From Porticoccus litoralis (GTDB lineage: Bacteria; Pseudomonadota; Gammaproteobacteria; Pseudomonadales; Porticoccaceae): 64,000 nucleotides of DNA. Location of the stretch: the NCBI RefSeq assembly GCF_030676955.1, contig NZ_JAUUUU010000001.1, positions 186,001 through 250,000 on the forward strand. Reading direction: 5' to 3'. Both the position numbers and the translations under genes were made by a program. The notes below the pieces were generated by a model. That model saw only the letters and a list, made by a program, of their open reading frames with translations. It had not been told where the DNA came from and made no database searches. Below are positions 16,293 through 24,539 of the stretch, one piece after another (position 1 is the first letter of the stretch; each line of letters opens with the position of its first letter).

Positions 16293-17772
16293 ACACCTGT
16301 ATGACGAAACTCAGGTTGTCGTTCGTGATACGGCGAGAAGCCTGACACGGGGACAGCTCACAGCGACCTGCCAACAGCTGGCGAAACAACTTGAACGACG
16401 GAATATTCGCACGTTGGCATTGCACGCGGACAATGGTCTTGACTGGATTGTGATCGATCTGGCCTGTCAACTGGCCAACATCTGCATCTTGCCCCTGCCC
16501 ACGTTTTTTTCGATCTCGCAATTGCAGCATGCATTAAGTGAGACGCCAGTGGATGCCGTTATCAGCGACAACCCCGCCGTGCCGGATCTGTTTCCCCAGG
16601 TGAAACACCGTGAGACTCTCAGCGAAATCCTTCCCGGCAGCAACCACCTGCAACTGCTGTTGATGGAAATGAGTGATACCCCTGCCCTGCTGCCCCAGCA
16701 AACCGGCAAGATAACTTATACCTCGGGATCAACCGGCTCCCCCAAGGGTGTCTGCCTGAGTAATTACCAGCTGCTGGAACAGGCCTCCGTGCTGGCTAAT
16801 GCAGTAGCCCTAAAACACCCGAGACACCTCTGCCTGTTGCCACTGAGCACCCTGTTGGAAAACGTCGCCGGTGTGTATACACCCATCATGGCCAGCGGCG
16901 AAGTGATCGCCCCTTCCTTGCGGGAATTGGGCTTCTGTGGCAGTTCCTCGGTAGATGCCTCAATCATGACATCCGTAATCAGCCGCTATCAGCCCGACAG
17001 CCTGATTCTTACCCCACAGTTGCTGTTACTGCTGGTCAACGCTGCCAGCAAAGGCTGGCAAGCTCCGTCATCCCTGCGTTTTGTCGCTGTGGGTGGCAGT
17101 CGTGTCTCACCGGCACTGCTGAGTCAAGCATGGCAAGCGGGCATACCCGCTTATGAAGGCTATGGACTGTCCGAATGTGCCTCTGTGGTCAGTCTGAATG
17201 CCACTCGCCAGCACCGGCCCGGTAGCTGTGGCAAACCCTTACCCCACCTTGGGGTAAGAATTATTGATGATGAAGTGGTCGTCACAGGCAATCCGATGCT
17301 TGGCTACGTGAACGAACCCTCAAGCTGGGGCAACCAGGCTATTTATACAGGCGATCTCGGGTATCTGGATAATGACGGCTATTTGTTCATTAATGGCAGA
17401 CGCAAAAACCTGCTGATTTCCAGCTACGGTCGCAACATCAACCCGGAATGGATCGAATCCGAATTTCTGGCCCATCCGGTATTTGCAGAGTTTGTCGTAT
17501 TTGGCGATGCCGAGCCCTACTGTGTTGCCCTGCTTACACCCCGGCAGCCCGGAATAAGTCGACGCCAGCTGCAAGCGATTATTGATGATATCAACCGCTC
17601 CCTACCGGACTATGCCCGCATTTGTCAGTGGGCCATTCTGCCTGCTCCGCTGACAACAGATCGCTCACTGATCACCGATAACGGCCGGCCCAAGCGAAGC
17701 GCCATTCAGGAACACTATCGCTCCCTGCTGGATAGCCTGTATCACTCAGGGGTGGAGGAGCTCAGCGCATGA
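16267..17772 (+). CDS. AMP-dependent synthetase / acyl-CoA ligase-like protein
   Basis: A 501-residue adenylate-forming enzyme. The phosphate-binding loop 'YTSGSTGSPKGVCLSN' is at about 150-165, followed by 'FVAVGGSRVSPALL', the A5-type 'AYEGYGLSECASVVSLN', 'YTGDLGYLDNDGYLFINGRRKNLLISSYGRNINPEWIE' (hinge) and the C-terminal lysine in 'DNGRPKRSAI'. Similarity is greatest to long-chain fatty-acyl ligases, though at 501 residues it is short for that group. It presumably activates a carboxylic acid for the neighbouring enzymes. The start lies within the preceding gene and the stop overlaps the next start (ATGA). Confidence 0.85.
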   Translation: MVNIVTQLEHLYDETQVVVRDTARSLTRGQLTATCQQLAKQLERRNIRTLALHADNGLDWIVIDLACQLANICILPLPTFFSISQLQHALSETPVDAVISDNPAVPDLFPQVKHRETLSEILPGSNHLQLLLMEMSDTPALLPQQTGKITYTSGSTGSPKGVCLSNYQLLEQASVLANAVALKHPRHLCLLPLSTLLENVAGVYTPIMASGEVIAPSLRELGFCGSSSVDASIMTSVISRYQPDSLILTPQLLLLLVNAASKGWQAPSSLRFVAVGGSRVSPALLSQAWQAGIPAYEGYGLSECASVVSLNATRQHRPGSCGKPLPHLGVRIIDDEVVVTGNPMLGYVNEPSSWGNQAIYTGDLGYLDNDGYLFINGRRKNLLISSYGRNINPEWIESEFLAHPVFAEFVVFGDAEPYCVALLTPRQPGISRRQLQAIIDDINRSLPDYARICQWAILPAPLTTDRSLITDNGRPKRSAIQEHYRSLLDSLYHSGVEELSA

Positions 17773-18557
17773 CTACATCCGCCGCATACCTCGACAGGAC
17801 CACTTCCCGGGCGGCGACCAACGACGTACCCCCGTCCCTGGCATTTTCCGAGAAATACGACCGGGTTCATGCTCAGCAATATTTCGACAAACACCACGAG
17901 TCCCTGTCACGCCGTTTATCCAACTGGCGGGAACAGCGTCTTGCCCGTCAATGCCTCGAAGATGCGGGCAACCCGGACACAGTGCTGGACCTTCCCTGCG
18001 GAGCGGGCAGGTTCTGGCCCATGCTGGCGGAAAACATTCACCGGCAGATTTATGCCGCTGACAACTCAGGGGATATGCTACAGGTGGCCCTGGCTCACCA
18101 GCCGGAACACCTGGCAGAGCGGGTCATCCCCTTCAGAACCTCTGCCTTTGCCATTGATATGCCCGATGCTTCCGTAGACAACATTTTCTGTATGCGACTA
18201 CTGCATCATGTCGCCTCGCCAGAGCATCGACTGGCTATTCTCAGGGAATTTCACCGCGTCACCCGGGATACGGTGGTAGTGTCGCTCTGGGTGGATGGCA
18301 ACTACAAATCATGGCGGCGCAAAAAGCTGGAAGCAAAGCGCGGCAAATTGTCAGGAGATCACGCTAACCAGAACCGGTTTATCGTTGCCAGAAAGGAAAT
18401 CGAATCAGAATTTGATGCCGCCGGCTTTGAGATTATCAACCACCGCGATTTCCTCATGGGTTATGCTATGTGGCGCATGTACATAATAAGAAAGGCAAAT
18501 AATAATGAAAACCCTTTCCCCTGCTCCTCACAGCAACCCGGCCACCAACAACTTTGA
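17769..18557 (+). CDS. Class I SAM-dependent methyltransferase
   Basis: A 262-residue protein with motif I 'VLDLPCGAGRFWPML' (about 71-85), motif II 'IYAADNSGDML', 'MPDASVDNIFCMRLLHHV' and 'FHRVTRDTVVVSLW', the ordinary small-molecule methyltransferase layout. The substrate is unknown. Start ATG overlaps the ligase stop by 4 bases and its 3' end overlaps the kinase gene by 53 bases, so expression is tightly coupled to both neighbours. It should act on an intermediate or product of this cluster (inference). Confidence 0.8.
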   Translation: MTTSAAYLDRTTSRAATNDVPPSLAFSEKYDRVHAQQYFDKHHESLSRRLSNWREQRLARQCLEDAGNPDTVLDLPCGAGRFWPMLAENIHRQIYAADNSGDMLQVALAHQPEHLAERVIPFRTSAFAIDMPDASVDNIFCMRLLHHVASPEHRLAILREFHRVTRDTVVVSLWVDGNYKSWRRKKLEAKRGKLSGDHANQNRFIVARKEIESEFDAAGFEIINHRDFLMGYAMWRMYIIRKANNNENPFPCSSQQPGHQQL

Positions 18558-19236
18558 CGACTGGTGGCACATGAACGGAACCTGGGTTGAAGAACCAAAT
18601 AAACGTCGCGGCGGCGAAAGCGGCGTCATGCGCTGCGAAGTGAACGGCGATACCTTTTTTGTCAAAAAACAGGTGGGACATATCTGCCGCACTCTGCGCT
18701 ACCCGTTTGGCTGCCCCACGATTGTTCGCGAAGCCCACCGCCTAGGTATCTGCGAACAGCTGGGAGTCGTGACCCCGGAAGTGATCTACTGCGATAACCG
18801 CATGGAAAATGGCGAAGCACAGGCTGTTCTGGTTACACGGGACCTGGCTGGTTACGAATGTGTCCAGGACTGGTACAACAATGAGCCAGATGGACCCATC
18901 AAGGACCGTGTGCTGGATGCCGTCTATCGATGGCTGGCGGAAACCCTGGCCAAACTACACAACCAACGCTGGCAGCATGGCTGCCTGTACGACAAACACG
19001 TGTTCTTCCGGATCAAGCCCGGTGAAAACACTGATGTGGATATCGCCCTCATCGATCTCGAAAAGTGCCGTCGCCGACTTTCGGTGGCCCGTGCTTCTGA
19101 ACGGGATGTTCGGCAAATGTGTAGACACATGCCGGGATTGGATGGCCCTCACTGGCACTCCTTTGTGGAGGCCTATACACAACATATCAACCTCAAGTCA
19201 GGTACAGACAAAAAATGGCTTTCTTTAACACACTGA
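18505..19236 (+). CDS. Lipopolysaccharide-kinase (WaaP/InaA) family protein
   Basis: A 243-residue protein of the Kdo/WaaP/InaA kinase-like family. Visible are 'GDTFFVKKQVGH' near 50-61 (the Lys pair is the candidate ATP-lysine), 'PTIVREAHRLGICEQLGVVTPEVIYCD' (helix-C Glu) and 'VLVTRDLAGYECVQDW'. The catalytic loop reads 'QRWQHGCLYDKHVFF' and the metal-binding segment 'DIALIDLEKCRRRL'. The catalytic loop has 'HGCLYDKHV' where active kinases often have HGDLxxxN, so activity or metal binding may be altered. It overlaps both flanking genes (53 and 22 bases). Confidence 0.78.
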   Translation: MKTLSPAPHSNPATNNFDDWWHMNGTWVEEPNKRRGGESGVMRCEVNGDTFFVKKQVGHICRTLRYPFGCPTIVREAHRLGICEQLGVVTPEVIYCDNRMENGEAQAVLVTRDLAGYECVQDWYNNEPDGPIKDRVLDAVYRWLAETLAKLHNQRWQHGCLYDKHVFFRIKPGENTDVDIALIDLEKCRRRLSVARASERDVRQMCRHMPGLDGPHWHSFVEAYTQHINLKSGTDKKWLSLTH

Positions 19237-19886
19237 ACGAACAAACTCTGTCAGCGCGACAGCATCTGCTAAGCGCGCCTATCATTCAAAAGGCATTGGC
19301 GGGAAATATCACCCTGGACGAATACATTGGTTTTCTCGAGCAGGCATACCACCATGTCAAACACACCACTCCATTGCTCATGGCAGTGGGGTCGCGCTTG
19401 CCAGAAGACAAGGAGTGGCTGAGAGATGCCGTGGCGGAATACATCGAGGAGGAAGTCGGCCACCAGGAATGGATTCTCAATGATATTGCTGCCTGTGGTT
19501 ACGACAAGGAAGCGGCCCGACACAGCACGCCACACCCGGAAACCGAGCTGATGGTCGCCTACGCCTACGACACGGTGACGCGCATCAATCCCCTCGGCTT
19601 TTTTGGCATGGTTCAGGTACTGGAAGGCACCAGTGTCAGCATCGCTGAAAATGCTGCAGATAAGATCAGGGAAACGCTGAACCTTCCCAAGAAAGCATTC
19701 TCGTACCTTTATTCCCACGGCTCTCTGGATCAGGATCATGTGAAGTTTTTTGAGAACCTGATGAACCGTATCGAATCTCCAGAAGAACAGGCGCAGATCA
19801 TTCATTCCGCCAACATGTTCTACCGACTATATGGCGATATTTTCCGTTCGCTCTCCGATGGGCACGGAATTCCCCTGGCCGCCTGA
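19215..19886 (+). CDS. Haem-oxygenase-like diiron protein (TenA/PqqC-like, iron-containing redox enzyme)
   Basis: A 223-residue all-helical protein of the haem-oxygenase-like diiron oxidase/oxygenase type. Candidate metal ligands lie in 'EYIEEEVGHQEWILND' (Glu80, His83), Glu137 in 'LEGTSVSIAEN', and 'HGSLDQDHVKFF' (His168, Asp172, His175); 'LEQAYHHVKHTTPLL' (39-53) forms an early helix. Characterised members oxidise or cleave fatty acids and amino acids (UndA, SznF and BesC types), while TenA and PqqC share the fold without the diiron site. Being next to an acyl ligase, an SDR and a methyltransferase, it is the likely oxidative step of the cluster's pathway. Confidence 0.8.
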   Translation: MAFFNTLNEQTLSARQHLLSAPIIQKALAGNITLDEYIGFLEQAYHHVKHTTPLLMAVGSRLPEDKEWLRDAVAEYIEEEVGHQEWILNDIAACGYDKEAARHSTPHPETELMVAYAYDTVTRINPLGFFGMVQVLEGTSVSIAENAADKIRETLNLPKKAFSYLYSHGSLDQDHVKFFENLMNRIESPEEQAQIIHSANMFYRLYGDIFRSLSDGHGIPLAA

Positions 19887-19899
19887 GGTCTTCATCTCT

Positions 19900-20700
19900 A
19901 TGAAACTACAGAATAAAACCGTGCTGCTCACCGGAGCTTCAGGCGGTATCGGTCGTACAGTGGCTAAAACTCTGGCACGCCAGGGCGCGCATCTCTTACT
20001 GGTGGGGCGCCGTACGGACAGTCTGAACACCCTGTTGGAAGAACTACCAGGGCAACACCGGGCCATCACAGCAGACATTTCCAGTGATGAGGGCCGACAG
20101 CTGATTGCCACCCACTGCCAGGAATCCGGGGGTATCAACCTGCTTATTAATCTGGCAGGCACGCTGGATTTCAGCTTTTTTGAATACCAGTCAGACGCCA
20201 CCATTGAGCAGATCATCACCACCAATCTGCTGTCACCCATGCTGCTGACACGCCGCCTGATACCGCTGCTGAAAACCCGTGAAGAAGCCGCCATCATCAA
20301 TGTCGGCTCCACATTCGGCAGTATCGGCCACCCAGGTTTTGCCAGTTACTGTGCCAGCAAATTTGGCCTGAGGGGTTTTTCCGAAGCGCTGTGCCGGGAA
20401 CTGGCGGATACGCCCATAAAGGTGTTTTACCTGGCCCCCAGGGCCACCGATACCAGTCTGAACTCGACGGCTGTCAACGACCTGAATCAGGCCCTCGGCA
20501 ATAAAACCGACTCACCCCAGCGGGTGGCCGATGCACTGGTGGAACTGGTGACATCAAACCGCCAGCAACACTACATGGGATGGCCGGAAAAGCTGTTTGT
20601 GCGAATCAATGCCCTGTTTCCCGGCATCGTCCACAGCGCTCTGGTCAAAAAAATTCCCGTAATCAGAAAGTACACAGAGCACCAGCTCGAGACAAAATGA
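19900..20700 (+). CDS. Short-chain dehydrogenase/reductase
   Basis: A 266-residue classical SDR: 'VLLTGASGGIGRTVAKTLARQGA' (about 8-30, NAD(P)-binding), 'LINLAGTLDF' (NAG-like motif), the catalytic Ser in 'IINVGSTFGSIGHPGF' and 'YCASKFGLRGFSEAL' (YxxxK). The longer open frame starts inside the diiron-protein gene; ATG 19900 fits the family start. Substrate unknown; most likely a keto or hydroxy intermediate of the pathway encoded here. The 3' end is followed 22 bases later by the exported TPR gene. Confidence 0.88.
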   Translation: MKLQNKTVLLTGASGGIGRTVAKTLARQGAHLLLVGRRTDSLNTLLEELPGQHRAITADISSDEGRQLIATHCQESGGINLLINLAGTLDFSFFEYQSDATIEQIITTNLLSPMLLTRRLIPLLKTREEAAIINVGSTFGSIGHPGFASYCASKFGLRGFSEALCRELADTPIKVFYLAPRATDTSLNSTAVNDLNQALGNKTDSPQRVADALVELVTSNRQQHYMGWPEKLFVRINALFPGIVHSALVKKIPVIRKYTEHQLETK

Positions 20701-20722
20701 ATACCAGATGGAGAGCCTTACC

Positions 20723-21379
20723 ATGAAGTCACGTTTTTCAACTCTGATGGCAGCTGCTGTGACCCTGCTTACCCTGTCTGCCACCCCGGCCTGGGCGGGT
20801 ATCACCGAGGATATTTCCAACCTGCAACACCGTTGGGCAAAGGTGAATTACGAAATGAACGGCAAAGCTCAGTTATCCGCCTTTGAAACACTGACCAGTG
20901 ATGCTGACAAGGTGGTAGCCAGTTACCCGGATCAAGCCGAACCATTGATCTGGCGCGGCATTATCAAGTCCACCCACGCAGGAGCCAAAGGCGGTCTCGG
21001 CGCGCTGGGTCTGGCCAAGTCTTCCAAGGCTGACCTGGAAGCGGCCATGAAAATCAACGCGGATGCTCTGGATGGTTCTGCCTACACCAGTCTCGGCACC
21101 CTGTATTTCAATGTACCCGGCTGGCCTATCGGTTTTGGCGACGACAAGAAGGCCGAAGAGTTGCTGCAAAAAGCGTTGTCCATCAACCCCAACGGTATTG
21201 ATAGCAACTACTTTTTCGGTGACTATCTGATCTCGAAGAAACGGTACTCTGAAGCCAAAACCTATCTTCTCAACGCCAAAAATGCTCCTCCCCGCCCCAA
21301 CCGCCCTCTGGCCGACAAGGGGCGTCAACTGGAGATCGATGCAGCCCTGGCCACCGTAGAGAAAAAACTCAAGGACTAA
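20723..21379 (+). CDS. Periplasmic TPR-like protein
   Basis: A 218-residue exported protein. The signal peptide 'FSTLMAAAVTLLTLSATPAWA' ends near residue 25. TPR-like helices follow: 'PLIWRGIIKSTHAGAKGGLGALGLAKSSKADLEAAMKINADALDGSAYTSLGTLYFNVPGW', then 'KKAEELLQKALSINPNGIDSNYFFGDYLISKKRYSEAKTYLLNAK'. This layout occurs in small periplasmic scaffold proteins; no partner can be named. ATG 20723 has GGAG 9 bases upstream and gives a normal signal peptide. It lies between the enzyme genes and the two-component genes of the cluster. Confidence 0.7.
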   Translation: MKSRFSTLMAAAVTLLTLSATPAWAGITEDISNLQHRWAKVNYEMNGKAQLSAFETLTSDADKVVASYPDQAEPLIWRGIIKSTHAGAKGGLGALGLAKSSKADLEAAMKINADALDGSAYTSLGTLYFNVPGWPIGFGDDKKAEELLQKALSINPNGIDSNYFFGDYLISKKRYSEAKTYLLNAKNAPPRPNRPLADKGRQLEIDAALATVEKKLKD

Positions 21380-21388
21380 TCCTGGCTA

Positions 21389-22048
21389 ATGCAAGTTCTG
21401 CTGGTTGAAGATGACAGGCCCCTGGCCCAGGGGCTGCAAACTGCACTCCGCAAGCAGGGCTATTCCGTCAATCATGTGGAGACCGGCGATGCCTGTCTTC
21501 ATGTGATTGTCACCGAACCCCCGGATATCATCATCCTCGACCTGGGTCTTCCTGATATGGATGGCCTGAAGGTACTACAGAAGATTCGAGACAAGCTGCA
21601 GACCCTGCCGGTATTGCTGCTGACAGCCCGGGACTCCGTCGATGACAAGGTCGCCGGGCTTGACAGTGGCGCCGACGATTACCTGGCCAAGCCTTTCGAA
21701 ATGACCGAGTTACTGGCTCGGCTCAGAGTATTGGAACGCCGCCTCGGCACGGTCAAATCCAATCTTATCCAGATTGGCGAAGTAGCGCTCGATACCAGCA
21801 ATCAGGAAGTATTTTTTCGCGAGCAACCCCAGGAGCTTTCCCGCAAGGAATACATGTTGCTAAAAAGCCTGATGGAGAATGCCGGTAAAGTACTCACCCG
21901 GAGTACCCTGGAAACCCGACTCTACAGCTGGGGGGAAGAGGTTTGCAGCAATGCCCTGGAAGTTCATATCCATCACCTGAGAAAAAAACTGGGTTCTGAC
22001 TTCATCAAAACAGTTCGCGGTGTCGGTTATAAGGTCGCACCGCCGTGA
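21389..22048 (+). CDS. OmpR-family response regulator (QseB/PmrA-like)
   Basis: A 219-residue regulator: receiver domain 'MQVLLVEDD' with phospho-acceptor Asp51 ('IIILDLGLPDMDG'), 'LLLTARDSVDDKVAGLDSGADDYLAKPFEMTELLARLR', then a winged helix 'LSRKEYMLLKSLMENAGKVLTRSTLE' and 'SNALEVHIHHLRKKLGSDFIKTVRGVGYKVAP'. The pattern matches the QseB/PmrA subgroup, whose binding site is a TTAAG-type direct repeat; such a repeat lies at 15483-15498 before the cluster. Its stop overlaps the histidine kinase start (GTGA). Confidence 0.92.
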   Translation: MQVLLVEDDRPLAQGLQTALRKQGYSVNHVETGDACLHVIVTEPPDIIILDLGLPDMDGLKVLQKIRDKLQTLPVLLLTARDSVDDKVAGLDSGADDYLAKPFEMTELLARLRVLERRLGTVKSNLIQIGEVALDTSNQEVFFREQPQELSRKEYMLLKSLMENAGKVLTRSTLETRLYSWGEEVCSNALEVHIHHLRKKLGSDFIKTVRGVGYKVAPP

Positions 22049-23364
22049 GCTCCATCAGGCTGTTCCTGATTGCCTCTATATTGGCAATCCTTACCCTGTT
22101 CAATTTTGTCGCTGCCCTGCAGGGTTACCAGGCCAGCCTGAGGGAAGCGGAGCAACTGTTTGACAACCAGCTCTATCAGACCGCCAAACTGATTGCCAAC
22201 CTGCATACTGAGCAGATACAGACACCTCCCAGCCCTCAAAACAACCTGGCCTACCAGGTGTGGCATAACAACCAGCTGATTGCCACCTCATCACCCAGCC
22301 TGCGCAAACCGATTATCGAGTTGCTGCCCGGATTTGATCACGCAAATTTCAACGGCTATCGCTGGCGAACATTGGTTTTCTACGACGACAACCACAACAA
22401 CTGGATCATCGTCGCAGAGCGCAGTGACTTGCGCTACATGCTCGCGGAAAGCGTGATCACTCAGGCCGTGCTACCCATCCTGCTGGGCATTCCTTTGGCC
22501 GGCCTGCTGATCTGGCTGATTGTGAGCCGGGGCCTGAAGCCGTTGCGGGATCTTTCCGAACAACTGAAAAACAAGCAAGCCAATGACCTCACCCCCATAG
22601 CCATACCGGATCTGAAAAGCGAGCTTAAACAGGTCAACCACTCCATTAATGCCCTGATGCGCCGCCTCGGCAGTGCACTGGACCGGGAAAAGCGTTTCAC
22701 CGCCGATGCTGCACACGAGTTGCGCACCCCCATCAGTGCCCTCAAGGTACAGCTGCACAACCTGCGGGAGGAAGTCCCTCAGGGTAATGAAGCCTTTGCC
22801 CAGTTGGAGGCCGGCGTTGAACGGATGCAGCACTTGGTGGAGCAACTCCTATCCCTGTATCGTTCGACGCCGGAAGAGTTTTCCCATCAAATGACTCGCC
22901 TCAACCTTTACGAACTGGCACAGGAAGTCATTGCCAACCAGCACCATGATTTTGAAAAATGCAATCAACTACTGGAACTGGAAGGTGATAACTGTTTTGT
23001 AGAGGGAGACCCGTTTGCCCTCACCACGCTGTTGCAAAACCTGCTCAGCAATGCCAACAAATACACCCCACCTGGCGGGCAGATTCGGGTCACGACAGAG
23101 GCTGTCGGTGGCCACATTTGCCTGAAAGTTGAAGATTCCGGTCCGGGTATTTCACCCACGGATTACAGCAAGGTGTTCGAGCGCTTTCAGCGCCTAAGTC
23201 ATATTAAGGACGTGGCTGCTGTTCAGGGTTGTGGCCTCGGGCTTACCATTGTCAAACACATTGCAGACCTGCACAACGCACGCACCAGCATCGCACCATC
23301 CAGTTTTGACACAGGAACGGCGTTCATTATTCTGTTTCCCCGGACACCAGACAGCCATGACTAG
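22045..23364 (+). CDS. Sensor histidine kinase (QseC/PmrB-like)
   Basis: A 439-residue membrane kinase. Two transmembrane helices (about 4-26 and 143-165) frame a periplasmic domain of about 115 residues. A HAMP-like linker 'RGLKPLRDLSEQL' and the H box 'FTADAAHELRTPISAL' (phospho-His224) follow. The N box is 'LLQNLLSNANKYTPPGG' and the G boxes are 'VEDSGPGIS' and 'GCGLGLTIVKHI'. The signal is unknown; adjacent iron-permease-like genes suggest a metal or redox cue (inference). GTG start is coupled to the regulator stop and the 3' end overlaps the cupredoxin gene by 8 bases. Confidence 0.92.
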   Translation: MSSIRLFLIASILAILTLFNFVAALQGYQASLREAEQLFDNQLYQTAKLIANLHTEQIQTPPSPQNNLAYQVWHNNQLIATSSPSLRKPIIELLPGFDHANFNGYRWRTLVFYDDNHNNWIIVAERSDLRYMLAESVITQAVLPILLGIPLAGLLIWLIVSRGLKPLRDLSEQLKNKQANDLTPIAIPDLKSELKQVNHSINALMRRLGSALDREKRFTADAAHELRTPISALKVQLHNLREEVPQGNEAFAQLEAGVERMQHLVEQLLSLYRSTPEEFSHQMTRLNLYELAQEVIANQHHDFEKCNQLLELEGDNCFVEGDPFALTTLLQNLLSNANKYTPPGGQIRVTTEAVGGHICLKVEDSGPGISPTDYSKVFERFQRLSHIKDVAAVQGCGLGLTIVKHIADLHNARTSIAPSSFDTGTAFIILFPRTPDSHD

Positions 23365-23704
23365 AATCATCAGGTACTACTTACGCTTCGCACTGGCAAC
23401 CCTGTGTATCCTGCTGGCCCAAACTTCCATGGCAGGTACACCAGTGATCGAGCTGAGGATCAAAGATCATCTATTTTTCCCCGAGACTCTGGAAATTCCC
23501 GCAGATACCAAGGTCAAGCTGCTGGTGATCAATGAAGACCCTACACCGGAAGAATTCGAGAGCTATGAACTGAACCGGGAAAAAGTCATTCCCGGTAACC
23601 GCAAGACCGTCATCTTTATTGGCCCATTGCCTCAAGGGGAATACCCATTTTTCGGGGAGTTTTACCCTAAAACCGCACAGGGAAAAGTGGTGGTGACCCC
23701 ATGA
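23357..23704 (+). CDS. Exported cupredoxin-like protein (EfeO N-domain type)
   Basis: A 115-residue protein with a signal peptide ('FALATLCILLAQTSMA') and one cupredoxin-fold domain: 'IELRIKDHLFFPETLEIPADTKVKLLVINEDPTPEEFESYELNREKVIPGNRKTVIFIGPLPQGEYPFFGEF'. It resembles the small cupredoxin domain that partners FTR1 iron permeases. The C-terminal segment is 'FFGEFYPKTAQG', with Tyr103 where I would expect a metal-binding His, so copper binding may be weak or lost (family expectation from memory). The upstream-extended frame is not used; ATG 23357 overlaps the kinase stop. Confidence 0.75.
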   Translation: MTRIIRYYLRFALATLCILLAQTSMAGTPVIELRIKDHLFFPETLEIPADTKVKLLVINEDPTPEEFESYELNREKVIPGNRKTVIFIGPLPQGEYPFFGEFYPKTAQGKVVVTP

Positions 23705-23723
23705 ATATTGAGGCAGATATTCC

Positions 23724-24533
23724 ATGTTCTTGAATTCGGTAGTTCTGATACTCCAGGAAATTCTCGAAGCGGCGCTGCTGGTAAGTGTGCTGATGGTCTT
23801 CAGTCGCCTAGATGAAAGGAGGCCTTACTGGCTGCTCACAGCACTCAGCGCTGGCTTTGCTGGATCACTGCTGCTCTCCCTAAACATGGCCAACGTGTCC
23901 GAATGGTTTGATTACGTGGGCCAGGAAGTCGTCAACGCCAGTATGCAGTACGCAATCACACTGCTACTGGCCCTATTTGCATTTTCCATGTCCGGCGATC
24001 GGTCACCGGGGCGACAACGGTTAGTAACCATCTGCATGGTGGCCAGTGTGGCATTTTCCCTGACACGGGAAGGTGCGGAGGTATTTATCTATATCGAAGG
24101 AGTGTTAAGCCAGCCATCGCACCTACAGCCGACCTTGACGGGTGCGGGCATTGGCGCGGGCATTGGCATCAGCGTGGGCATACTCCTCTATTACAGCCTG
24201 TTCTGGCTGCCACGGTGCTGGATAACGTCCTGTTGTCTGCTACTACTGGCCCTGATTGCCGGGAATATGTCTTCTCAGGCGACACTGCTGCTCACACAGG
24301 CCGACTGGCTGCCTCCTACTGCAATCCTTTGGGACAGTGGCCACTGGTTGCCGGAAAACTCCATACCCGGTCATTTGCTATATGCACTTGTCGGTTATGA
24401 AGCAACGCCTTCCGTACTTCAGGGCGTAGCTTATGCTGCAGGCATCATTCTTGTGGCTTTGATGGCCTGGCTTGGCAGCCGACAGCGACATCTCAAACGC
24501 CAGCCCCTGCTGGCAGACAGAAAGGAGGATTGA
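23724..24533 (+). CDS. FTR1-family permease-like membrane protein
   Basis: A 269-residue membrane protein with about seven helices. FTR1 iron permeases carry two REXXE motifs. The second is intact here ('LTREGAEVF', Arg115-Glu119), but the first reads 'LQEILEAALLV' (Gln11-Glu15), with Gln replacing Arg. The C-terminal part 'SGHWLPENSIPGHLLYALVGYEATPSVLQGVAYAAGIILVAL' is typical of bacterial FTR1 proteins. Together with the cupredoxin this suggests Fe or other metal transport, but the altered motif leaves the substrate open. It is followed after 6 bases by an outer-membrane protein gene. Confidence 0.8.
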   Translation: MFLNSVVLILQEILEAALLVSVLMVFSRLDERRPYWLLTALSAGFAGSLLLSLNMANVSEWFDYVGQEVVNASMQYAITLLLALFAFSMSGDRSPGRQRLVTICMVASVAFSLTREGAEVFIYIEGVLSQPSHLQPTLTGAGIGAGIGISVGILLYYSLFWLPRCWITSCCLLLLALIAGNMSSQATLLLTQADWLPPTAILWDSGHWLPENSIPGHLLYALVGYEATPSVLQGVAYAAGIILVALMAWLGSRQRHLKRQPLLADRKED

Positions 24534-24539
24534 CTGCCA

